DNA from: Crossaster papposus
Lineage: Eukaryota > Echinodermata > Asteroidea > Velatida > Solasteridae
Assembly (NCBI GenBank): GCA_037893245.1
Contig: JBAIAA010000020.1
Location: 372,001-436,000 of the forward strand
DNA: 64,000 nucleotides
Direction: 5' to 3'
In this document: positions 22,843 through 34,992 of the stretch, piece by piece
Layout of the letters: each line of letters begins with the position of its first letter
How positions within the stretch are numbered: the stretch's first letter is position 1
Notes under the pieces: generated by a model
The model's database searches: none
The model's input: the letters and a program-made list of their open reading frames with translations, nothing else
What the model was told of the DNA's origin: nothing
Position numbers and translations under genes: made by a program

Positions 22843-25272
22843 CCGTTTTCAATGGGACTTGAATTAGGCAGGTGCACCCTATAGGGTGCACCACCCTAAT
22901 TGTAAGGAGAATTTCTACGCGAGCTCATTTGCATGAAATGTGCCCCCACAATTTCTTTTGAAAACGGATGCCGTTTGGTGAAAGAAATGGTGGGATTGTG
23001 TAAATATAGCATAGGATCAACTCCCTGGTTTTTGAGCTTCAATCTGAGGGCAGACTTGACAAAATTACGGTTGAAAAATGGGTCCTAATTGCCCTAGAAC
23101 GTGGAGGGATGCCATTTGTAAAATGGCTGCTTGCAGGCTCGGGAAGTATCACTTTTCGGGAGGTGAGTTTCTTTTGGTGTGAATATAAAAAAATGTAATT
23201 GGCTAACCTACTACAAATTGAAAAGAAATGGAAAGATAAAGACCAAGACAATAATCTGATTGTTGTTTGAGAAACCCCAGTGATGTCGGTGTGCAAGAAA
23301 CTTGGTCGTGAACATTGTTGATTTTACACCGTTTTCAATGGGACTTGAATTAGGCAGGTGCACCCTATAGGGTGCACCACCCTAATTGTAAGGAGAATTT
23401 CTACGCGAGCTCATTTGCATGAAATGTGCCCCCACAATTTCTTTTGAAAACGGATGCCGTTTGGTGAAAGAAATGGTGGGATTGTGTAAATATAGCATAG
23501 GATCAACTCCCTGGTTTTTGAGCTTCAATCTGAGGGCAGACTTGACAAAATTACGGTTGAAAAATAGGTCCTAATTGCCCTAGAACGTGGAGGGATGCCA
23601 TTTGTAAAATGGCTGCTTGCAGGCTCGGGAAGTATCACTTTTCGGGAGGTGAGTTTCTTTTGGTGTGAATATAAAAAAATGTAATTGGCTAACCTACTAA
23701 AAATTGAAAAGAAATGGAAAGATAAAGACCAAGACAATAATCTGATTGTTGTTTGAGAAACCCCAGTGATGTCGGTGTGCAAGAAACTTGGTCGTGAACA
23801 TTGTTGATTTTACACCGTTTTCAATGGGACTTGAATTAGGCAGGTGCACCCTATAGGGTGCACCACCCTAATTGTAAGGAGAATTTCTACGCGAGCTCAT
23901 TTGCATGAAATGTGCCCCCACAATTTCTTTTGAAAACGGATGCCGTTTGGTGAAAGAAATGGTGGGATTGTGTAAATATAGCATAGGATCAACTCCCTGG
24001 TTTTTGAGCTTCAATCTGAGGGCAGACTTGACAAAATTACGGTTGAAAAATGGGTCCTAATTGCCCTAGAACGTGGAGGGATGCCATTTGTAAAATGGCT
24101 GCTTGCAGGCTCGGGAAGTATCACTTTTCGGGAGGTGTGTTTCTTTCGGTGTGAATATTAAAAAATGTAATTGGCTAACCTACTAAAAATTGAAAAGAAA
24201 TGGAAATATAAAGACCAAGACAATAATCTGATTGTTGTTTGAGAAACCCCAGTGATGTCGCTGTGCAAGAAACTTGGTCGTGAACATTGTTGATTTTACA
24301 CTGTTTTCAATGGGACTTGAATTAGGCAGGTGCACCCTATAGGGTGCACCACCCTAATTGTAAGGAACATTTCTACGCTAGCTCATTTGCATTAAAAGTG
24401 CCCCCACAATTTCTTTTGAAAACGGATGCCGTTTGGTGAAAGAAATGGTGGGATTGTGTAAATATAGCATAGGATCAACTCCCTGGTTTTTGAGCTTCAA
24501 TCTGAGGGCAGACTTGACAAAATTACGGTTGAAAAATGGGTCCTAATTGCCCTAGAACGTGGAGGGATGCCATTTGTAAAATGGCTGCTTGCAGGCTCGG
24601 GAAGTATCACTTTTCGGGAGGTGTGTTTCTTTCGGTGTGAATAATAAAAAATGTAATTGGCTAACCTACTAAAAATTGAAAAGAAATGGAAAGATAAAGA
24701 CCAAGACAATAATCTGATTGTTGTTTGAGAAACCCCAGTGATGTCGGTGTGCAAGAAACTTGGTCGTGAACATTGTTGATTTTACACTCTTTTCAATGGG
24801 ACTTGAATTAGGCAGGTGCACCCTATAGGGTGCACCACCCTAATTGTAAGGAACATTTCTACGCTAGCTCATTTGCATTAAAAGTGCCCCCACAATTTCT
24901 TTTGAAAACGGATGCCGTTTGGTGAAAGAAATGGTGGGATTGTGTAAATATAGCATTGGATCAACTCCCTGGTTTTTGAGCTTCAATCCGAGGGCAGACT
25001 TGACAAAATTACGGTTGAAAAATGGGTCCTAATTGCCCTAGAACGTGGAGGGATGCCATTTGTAAAATGGCTGCTTGCAGGCTCGGGAAGTATCACTTTT
25101 CGGGAGGTGAGTTTCTTTTGGTGTGAATATAAAAAAATGTAATTGGCTAACCTACTAAAAATTGAAAAGAAATTGAAAGATAAAGACCAAGACAATAATC
25201 TGATTGTTGTTTGAGAAACCCCAGTGATGTCGGTGTGCAAGAAACTTGGTCGTGAACATTGTTGATTTTACA
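22843..25272 (+). repeat. Pentamer higher-order repeat, copy 1
   Basis: Five monomers, 2,430 bp: A1, A2, a front A / rear B copy with AAATATAAAG and GTCGCTGTG, a B copy starting CTG, and a front B / rear A copy with AAATTGAAAG. The fourth monomer (24,301) has a private T to A at 24,644 that replaces the usual rear-B stop of the minus-strand frame by Tyr. Confidence 0.88.
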
Positions 25273-27702
25273 CCGTTTTCAATGGGACTTGAATTAGGCA
25301 GGTGCACCCTATAGGGTGCACCACCCTAATTGTAAGGAGAATTTCTACGCGAGCTCATTTGCATGAAATGTGCCCCCACAATTTCTTTTGAAAACGGATG
25401 CCGTTTGGTGAAAGAAATGGTGGGATTGTGTAAATATAGCATAGGATCAACTCCCTGGTTTTTGAGCTTCAATCTGAGGGCAGACTTGACAAAATTACGG
25501 TTGAAAAATGGGTCCTAATTGCCCTAGAACGTGGAGGGATGCCATTTGTAAAATGGCTGCTTGCAGGCTCGGGAAGTATCACTTTTCGGGAGGTGAGTTT
25601 CTTTTGGTGTGAATATAAAAAAATGTAATTGGCTAACCTACTACAAATTGAAAAGAAATGGAAAGATAAAGACCAAGACAATAATCTGATTGTTGTTTGA
25701 GAAACCCCAGTGATGTCGGTGTGCAAGAAACTTGGTCGTGAACATTGTTGATTTTACACCGTTTTCAATGGGACTTGAATTAGGCAGGTGCACCCTATAG
25801 GGTGCACCACCCTAATTGTAAGGAGAATTTCTACGCGAGCTCATTTGCATGAAATGTGCCCCCACAATTTCTTTTGAAAACGGATGCCGTTTGGTGAAAG
25901 AAATGGTGGGATTGTGTAAATATAGCATAGGATCAACTCCCTGGTTTTTGAGCTTCAATCTGAGGGCAGACTTGACAAAATTACGGTTGAAAAATAGGTC
26001 CTAATTGCCCTAGAACGTGGAGGGATGCCATTTGTAAAATGGCTGCTTGCAGGCTCGGGAAGTATCACTTTTCGGGAGGTGAGTTTCTTTTGGTGTGAAT
26101 ATAAAAAAATGTAATTGGCTAACCTACTAAAAATTGAAAAGAAATGGAAAGATAAAGACCAAGACAATAATCTGATTGTTGTTTGAGAAACCCCAGTGAT
26201 GTCGGTGTGCAAGAAACTTGGTCGTGAACATTGTTGATTTTACACCGTTTTCAATGGGACTTGAATTAGGCAGGTGCACCCTATAGGGTGCACCACCCTA
26301 ATTGTAAGGAGAATTTCTACGCGAGCTCATTTGCATGAAATGTGCCCCCACAATTTCTTTTGAAAACGGATGCCGTTTGGTGAAAGAAATGGTGGGATTG
26401 TGTAAATATAGCATAGGATCAACTCCCTGGTTTTTGAGCTTCAATCTGAGGGCAGACTTGACAAAATTACGGTTGAAAAATGGGTCCTAATTGCCCTAGA
26501 ACGTGGAGGGATGCCATTTGTAAAATGGCTGCTTGCAGGCTCGGGAAGTATCACTTTTCGGGAGGTGTGTTTCTTTCGGTGTGAATATTAAAAAATGTAA
26601 TTGGCTAACCTACTAAAAATTGAAAAGAAATGGAAATATAAAGACCAAGACAATAATCTGATTGTTGTTTGAGAAACCCCAGTGATGTCGCTGTGCAAGA
26701 AACTTGGTCGTGAACATTGTTGATTTTACACTGTTTTCAATGGGACTTGAATTAGGCAGGTGCACCCTATAGGGTGCACCACCCTAATTGTAAGGAACAT
26801 TTCTACGCTAGCTCATTTGCATTAAAAGTGCCCCCACAATTTCTTTTGAAAACGGATGCCGTTTGGTGAAAGAAATGGTGGGATTGTGTAAATATAGCAT
26901 AGGATCAACTCCCTGGTTTTTGAGCTTCAATCTGAGGGCAGACTTGACAAAATTACGGTTGAAAAATGGGTCCTAATTGCCCTAGAACGTGGAGGGATGC
27001 CATTTGTAAAATGGCTGCTTGCAGGCTCGGGAAGTATCACTTTTCGGGAGGTGTGTTTCTTTCGGTGTGAATATTAAAAAATGTAATTGGCTAACCTACT
27101 AAAAATTGAAAAGAAATGGAAAGATAAAGACCAAGACAATAATCTGATTGTTGTTTGAGAAACCCCAGTGATGTCGGTGTGCAAGAAACTTGGTCGTGAA
27201 CATTGTTGATTTTACACTCTTTTCAATGGGACTTGAATTAGGCAGGTGCACCCTATAGGGTGCACCACCCTAATTGTAAGGAACATTTCTACGCTAGCTC
27301 ATTTGCATTAAAAGTGCCCCCACAATTTCTTTTGAAAACGGATGCCGTTTGGTGAAAGAAATGGTGGGATTGTGTAAATATAGCATTGGATCAACTCCCT
27401 GGTTTTTGAGCTTCAATCCGAGGGCAGACTTGACAAAATTACGGTTGAAAAATGGGTCCTAATTGCCCTAGAACGTGGAGGGATGCCATTTGTAAAATGG
27501 CTGCTTGCAGGCTCGGGAAGTATCACTTTTCGGGAGGTGAGTTTCTTTTGGTGTGAATATAAAAAAATGTAATTGGCTAACCTACTAAAAATTGAAAAGA
27601 AATTGAAAGATAAAGACCAAGACAATAATCTGATTGTTGTTTGAGAAACCCCAGTGATGTCGGTGTGCAAGAAACTTGGTCGTGAACATTGTTGATTTTA
27701 CA
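25273..27702 (+). repeat. Pentamer higher-order repeat, copy 2
   Basis: Same five-monomer order and the same private markers as 22,843-25,272, offset by 2,430 bp. It lacks the private 24,644 change, so that change arose after the duplication or was removed by conversion. The order continues into an A1 copy at 27,703, which carries a private change (CTCTTGG near 28,033), and is then replaced by the trimer pattern. Confidence 0.88.
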
Positions 27703-28188
27703 CCGTTTTCAATGGGACTTGAATTAGGCAGGTGCACCCTATAGGGTGCACCACCCTAATTGTAAGGAGAATTTCTACGCGAGCTCATTTGCATGAAATG
27801 TGCCCCCACAATTTCTTTTGAAAACGGATGCCGTTTGGTGAAAGAAATGGTGGGATTGTGTAAATATAGCATAGGATCAACTCCCTGGTTTTTGAGCTTC
27901 AATCTGAGGGCAGACTTGACAAAATTACGGTTGAAAAATGGGTCCTAATTGCCCTAGAACGTGGAGGGATGCCATTTGTAAAATGGCTGCTTGCAGGCTC
28001 GGGAAGTATCACTTTTCGGGAGGTGAGTTTCTCTTGGTGTGAATATAAAAAAATGTAATTGGCTAACCTACTACAAATTGAAAAGAAATGGAAAGATAAA
28101 GACCAAGACAATAATCTGATTGTTGTTTGAGAAACCCCAGTGATGTCGGTGTGCAAGAAACTTGGTCGTGAACATTGTTGATTTTACA

Positions 28189-31100
28189 CCGTTTTCAATG
28201 GGACTTGAATTAGGCAGGTGCACCCTATAGGGTGCACCACCCTAATTGTAAGGAGAATTTCTACGCGAGCTCATTTGCATGAAATGTGCCCCCACAATTT
28301 CTTTTGAAAACGGATGCCGTTTGGTGAAAGAAATGGTGGGATTGTGTAAATATAGCATAGGATCAACTCCCTGGTTTTTGAGCTTCAATCTGAGGGCAGA
28401 CTTGACAAAATTACGGTTGAAAAATGGGTCCTAATTGCCCTAGAACGTGGAGGGATGCCATTTGTAAAATGGCTGCTTGCAGGCTCGGGAAGTATCACTT
28501 TTCGGGAGGTGAGTTTCTTTTGGTGTGAATATAAAAAAATGTAATTGGCTAACCTACTACAAATTGAAAAGAAATGGAAAGATAAAGACCAAGACAATAA
28601 TCTGATTGTTGTTTGAGAAACCCCAGTGATGTCGGTGTGCAAGAAACTTGGTCGTGAACATTGTTGATTTTACACCGTTTTCAATGGGACTTGAATTAGG
28701 CAGGTGCACCCTATAGGGTGCACCACCCTAATTGTAAGGAGAATTTCTACGCGAGCTCATTTGCATGAAATGTGCCCCCACAATTTCTTTTGAAAACGGA
28801 TGCCGTTTGGTGAAAGAAATCGTGGGATTGTGTAAATATAGCATAGGATCAACTCCCTGGTTTTTGAGCTTCAATCTGAGGGCAGACTTGACAAAATTAC
28901 GGTTGAAAAATGGGTCCTAATTGCCCTAGAACGTGGAGGGATGCCATTTGTAAAATGGCTGCTTGCAGGCTCGGGAAGTATCACTTTTCGGGAGGTGAGT
29001 TTCTTTTGGTGTGAATATAAAAAAATGTAATTGGCTAACCTACTACAAATTGAAAAGAAATGGAAAGATAAAGACCAAGACAATAATCTGATTGTTGTTT
29101 GAGAAACCCCAGTGATGTCGGTGTGCAAGAAACTTGGTCGTGAACATTGTTGATTTTACACCGTTTTCAATGGGACTTGAATTAGGCAGGTGCACCCTAT
29201 AGGGTGCACCACCCTAATTGTAAGGAGAATTTCTACGCGAGCTCATTTGCATGAAATGTGCCCCCACAATTTCTTTTGAAAACGGATGCCGTTTGGTGAA
29301 AGAAATGGTGGGATTGTGTAAATATAGCATAGGATCAACTCCCTGGTTTTTGAGCTTCAATCTGAGGGCAGACTTGACAAAATTACGGTTGAAAAATAGG
29401 TCCTAATTGCCCTAGAACGTGGAGGGATGCCATTTGTAAAATGGCTGCTTGCAGGCTCGGGAAGTATCACTTTTCGGGAGGTGAGTTTCTTTTGGTGTGA
29501 ATATAAAAAAATGTAATTGGCTAACCTACTAAAAATTGAAAAGAAATGGAAAGATAAAGACCAAGACAATAATCTGATTGTTGTTTGAGAAACCCCAGTG
29601 ATGTCGGTGTGCAAGAAACTTGGTCGTGAACATTGTTGATTTTACACCGTTTTCAATGGGACTTGAATTAGGCAGGTGCACCCTATAGGGTGCACCACCC
29701 TAATTGTAAGGAGAATTTCTACGCGAGCTCATTTGCATGAAATGTGCCCCCACAATTTCTTTTGAAAACGGATGCCGTTTGGTGAAAGAAATGGTGGGAT
29801 TGTGTAAATATAGCATAGGATCAACTCCCTGGTTTTTGAGCTTCAATCTGAGGGCAGACTTGACAAAATTACGGTTGAAAAATGGGTCCTAATTGCCCTA
29901 GAACGTGGAGGGATGCCATTTGTAAAATGGCTGCTTGCAGGCTCGGGAAGTATCACTTTTCGGGAGGTGAGTTTCTTTTGGTGTGAATATAAAAAAATGT
30001 AATTGGCTAACCTACTACAAATTGAAAAGAAATGGAAAGATAAAGACCAAGACAATAATCTGATTGTTGTTTGAGAAACCCCAGTGATGTCGGTGTGCAA
30101 GAAACTTGGTCGTGAACATTGTTGATTTTACACCGTTTTCAATGGGACTTGAATTAGGCAGGTGCACCCTATAGGGTGCACCACCCTAATTGTAAGGAGA
30201 ATTTCTACGCGAGCTCATTTGCATGAAATGTGCCCCCACAATTTCTTTTGAAAACGGATGCCGTTTGGTGAAAGAAATGGTGGGATTGTGTAAATATAGC
30301 ATAGGATCAACTCCCTGGTTTTTGAGCTTCAATCTGAGGGCAGACTTGACAAAATTACGGTTGAAAAATGGGTCCTAATTGCCCTAGAACGTGGAGGGAT
30401 GCCATTTGTAAAATGGCTGCTTGCAGGCTCGGGAAGTATCACTTTTCGGGAGGTGAGTTTCTTTTGGTGTGAATATAAAAAAATGTAATTGGCTAACCTA
30501 CTACAAATTGAAAAGAAATGGAAAGATAAAGACCAAGACAATAATCTGATTGTTGTTTGAGAAACCCCAGTGATGTCGGTGTGCAAGAAACTTGGTCGTG
30601 AACATTGTTGATTTTACACCGTTTTCAATGGGACTTGAATTAGGCAGGTGCACCCTATAGGGTGCACCACCCTAATTGTAAGGAGAATTTCTACGCGAGC
30701 TCATTTGCATGAAATGTGCCCCCACAATTTCTTTTGAAAACGGATGCCGTTTGGTGAAAGAAATGGTGGGATTGTGTAAATATAGCATAGGATCAACTCC
30801 CTGGTTTTTGAGCTTCAATCTGAGGGCAGACTTGACAAAATTACGGTTGAAAAATAGGTCCTAATTGCCCTAGAACGTGGAGGGATGCCATTTGTAAAAT
30901 GGCTGCTTGCAGGCTCGGGAAGTATCACTTTTCGGGAGGTGAGTTTCTTTTGGTGTGAATATAAAAAAATGTAATTGGCTAACCTACTAAAAATTGAAAA
31001 GAAATGGAAAGATAAAGACCAAGACAATAATCTGATTGTTGTTTGAGAAACCCCAGTGATGTCGGTGTGCAAGAAACTTGGTCGTGAACATTGTTGATTT

Positions 31101-32562
31101 TACACCGTTTTCAATGGGACTTGAATTAGGCAGGTGCACCCTATAGGGTGCACCACCCTAATTGTAAGGAGAATTTCTACGCGAGCTCATTTGCATGAAA
31201 TGTGCCCCCACAATTTCTTTTGAAAACGGATGCCGTTTGGTGAAAGAAATGGTGGGATTGTGTAAATATAGCATAGGATCAACTCCCTGGTTTTTGAGCT
31301 TCAATCTGAGGGCAGACTTGACAAAATTACGGTTGAAAAATGGGTCCTAATTGCCCTAGAACGTGGAGGGATGCCATTTGTAAAATGGCTGCTTGCAGGC
31401 TCGGGAAGTATCACTTTTCGGGAGGTGAGTTTCTTTTGGTGTGAATATAAAAAAATGTAATTGGCTAACCTACTACAAATTGAAAAGAAATGGAAAGATA
31501 AAGACCAAGACAATAATCTGATTGTTGTTTGAGAAACCCCAGTGATGTCGGTGTGCAAGAAACTTGGTCGTGAACATTGTTGATTTTACACCGTTTTCAA
31601 TGGGACTTGAATTAGGCAGGTGCACCCTATAGGGTGCACCACCCTAATTGTAAGGAGAATTTCTACGCGAGCTCATTTGCATGAAATGTGCCCCCACAAT
31701 TTCTTTTGAAAACGGATGCCGTTTGGTGAAAGAAATGGTGGGATTGTGTAAATATAGCATAGGATCAACTCCCTGGTTTTTGAGCTTCAATCTGAGGGCA
31801 GACTTGACAAAATTACGGTTGAAAAATGGGTCCTAATTGCCCTAGAACGTGGAGGGATGCCATTTGTAAAATGGCTGCTTGCAGGCTCGGGAAGTATCAC
31901 TTTTCGGGAGGTGAGTTTCTTTTGGTGTGAATATAAAAAAATGTAATTGGCTAACCTACTACAAATTGAAAAGAAATGGAAAGATAAAGACCAAGACAAT
32001 AATCTGATTGTTGTTTGAGAAACGCCAGTGATGTCGGTGTGCAAGAAACTTGGTCGTGAACATTGTTGATTTTACACCGTTTTCAATGGGACTTGAATTA
32101 GGCAGGTGCACCCTATAGGGTGCACCACCCTAATTGTAAGGAGAATTTCTACGCGAGCTCATTTGCATGAAATGTGCCCCCACAATTTCTTTTGAAAACG
32201 GATGCCGTTTGGTGAAAGAAATGGTGGGATTGTGTAAATATAGCATAGGATCAACTCCCTGGTTTTTGAGCTTCAATCTGAGGGCAGACTTGACAAAATT
32301 ACGGTTGAAAAATAGGTCCTAATTGCCCTAGAACGTGGAGGGATGCCATTTGTAAAATGGCTGCTTGCAGGCTCGGGAAGTATCACTTTTCGGGAGGTGA
32401 GTTTCTTTTGGTGTGAATATAAAAAAATGTAATTGGCTAACCTACTAAAAATTGAAAAGAAATGGAAAGATAAAGACCAAGACAATAATCTGATTGTTGT
32501 TTGAGAAACCCCAGTGATGTCGGTGTGCAAGAAACTTGGTCGTGAACATTGTTGATTTTACA
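28189..32562 (+). repeat. Trimer higher-order repeat, three tandem copies
   Basis: The order A1, A1, A2 occurs three times with a 1,458-bp period: 28,189-29,646, 29,647-31,104 and 31,105-32,562. Private changes are rare (C for G near 28,821, and ACGCC for ACCCC near 32,023). The following two monomers (32,563 AAATCG-variant and 33,049 A2) match the end of the 4,861-7,290 block. All rear halves here are A type. Confidence 0.88.
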
Positions 32563-34992
32563 CCGTTTTCAATGGGACTTGAATTAGGCAGGTGCACCCT
32601 ATAGGGTGCACCACCCTAATTGTAAGGAGAATTTCTACGCGAGCTCATTTGCATGAAATGTGCCCCCACAATTTCTTTTGAAAACGGATGCCGTTTGGTG
32701 AAAGAAATGGTGGGATTGTGTAAATATAGAATAGGATCAACTCCCTGGTTTTTGAGCTTCAATCTGAGGGCAGACTTGACAAAATTACGGTTGAAAAATG
32801 GGTCCTAATTGCCCTAGAACGTGGAGGGATGCCATTTGTAAAATGGCTGCTTGCAGGCTCGGGAAGTATCACTTTTCGGGAGGTGAGTTTCTTTTGGTGT
32901 GAATATAAAAAAATGTAATTGGCTAACCTACTACAAATCGAAAAGAAATGGAAAGATAAAGACCAAGACAATAATCTGATTGTTGTTTGAGAAACCCCAG
33001 TGATGTCGGTGTGCAAGAAACTTGGTCGTGAACATTGTTGATTTTACACCGTTTTCAATGGGACTTGAATTAGGCAGGTGCACCCTATAGGGTGCACCAC
33101 CCTAATTGTAAGGTGAATTTCTACGCGAGCTCATTTGCATGAAATGTGCCCCCACAATTTCTTTTGAAAACGGATGCCGTTTGGTGAAAGAAATGGTGGG
33201 ATTGTGTAAATATAGCATAGGATCAACTCCCTGGTTTTTGAGCTTCAATCTGAGGGCAGACTTGACAAAATTACGGTTGAAAAATAGGTCCTAATTGCCC
33301 TAGAACGTGGAGGGATGCCATTTGTAAAATGGCTGCTTGCAGGCTCGGGAAGTATCACTTTTCGGGAGGTGAGTTTCTTTTGGTGTGAATATAAAAAAAT
33401 GTAATTGGCTAACCTACTAAAAATTGAAAAGAAATGGAAAGATAAAGACCAAGACAATAATCTGATTGTTGTTTGAGAAACCCCAGTGATGTCGGTGTGC
33501 AAGAAACTTGGTCGTGAACATTGTTGATTTTACACCGTTTTCAATGGGACTTGAATTAGGCAGGTGCACCCTATAGGGTGCACCACCCTAATTGTAAGGA
33601 GAATTTCTACGCGAGCTCATTTGCATGAAATGTGCCCCCACAATTTCTTTTGAAAACGGATGCCGTTTGGTGAAAGAAATGGTGGGATTGTGTAAATATA
33701 GCATTGGATCAACTCCCTGGTTTTTGAGCTTCAATCCGAGGGCAGACTTGACAAAATTACGGTTGAAAAATGGGTCCTAATTGCCCTAGAACGTGGAGGG
33801 ATGCCATTTGTAAAATGGCTGCTTGCAGGCTCGGGAAGTATCACTTTTCGGGAGGTGTGTTTCTTTCGGTGTGAATATTAAAAAATGTAATTGGCTAACC
33901 TACTAAAAATTGAAAAGAAATGGAAAGATAAAGACCAAGACAATAATCTGATTGTTGTTTGAGAAACCCCAGTGATGTCGGTGTGCAAGAAACTTGGTCG
34001 TGAACATTGTTGATTTTACACTCTTTTCAATGGGACTTGAATTAGGCAGGTGCACCCTATAGGGTGCACCTCCCTAATTGTAAGGAACATTTCTACGCTA
34101 GCTCATTTGCATTAAAAGTGCCCCCACAATTTCTTTTGAAAACGGATGCCGTTTGGTGAAAGAAATGGTGGGATTGTGTAAATATAGCATAGGATCAACT
34201 CCCTGGTTTTTGAGCTTCAATCTGAGGGCAGACTTGACAAAATTACGGTTGAAAAATAGGTCCTAATTGCCCTAGAACGTGGAGGGATGCCATTTGTAAA
34301 ATGGCTGCTTGCAGGCTCGGGAAGTATCACTTTTCGGGAGGTGAGTTTCTTTTGGTGTGAATATAAAAAAATGTAATTGGCTAACCTACTAAAAATTGAA
34401 AAGAAATGGAAAGATAAAGACCAAGACAATAATCTGATTGTTGTTTGAGAAACCCCAGTGATGTCGGTGTGCAAGAAACTTGGTCGTGAACATTGTTGAT
34501 TTTACACCGTTTTCAATGGGACTTGAATTAGGCAGGTGCACCCTATAGGGTGCACCACCCTAATTGTAAGGAGAATTTCTACGCGAGCTCATTTGCATGA
34601 AATGTGCCCCCACAATTTCTTTTGAAAACGGATGCCGTTTGGTGAAAGAAATGGTGGGATTGTGTAAATATAGCATTGGATCAACTCCCTGGTTTTTGAG
34701 CTTCAATCCGAGGGCAGACTTGACAAAATTACGGTTGAAAAATGGGTCCTAATTGCCCTAGAACGTGGAGGGATGCCATTTGTAAAATGGCTGCTTGCAG
34801 GCTCGGGAAGTATCACTTTTCGGGAGGTGTGTTTCTTTCGGTGTGAATATTAAAAAATGTAATTGGCTAACCTACTAAAAATTGAAAAGAAATGGAAAGA
34901 TAAAGACCAAGACAATAATCTGATTGTTGTTTGAGAAACCCCAGTGATGTCGGTGTGCAAGAAACTTGGTCGTGAACATTGTTGATTTTACA

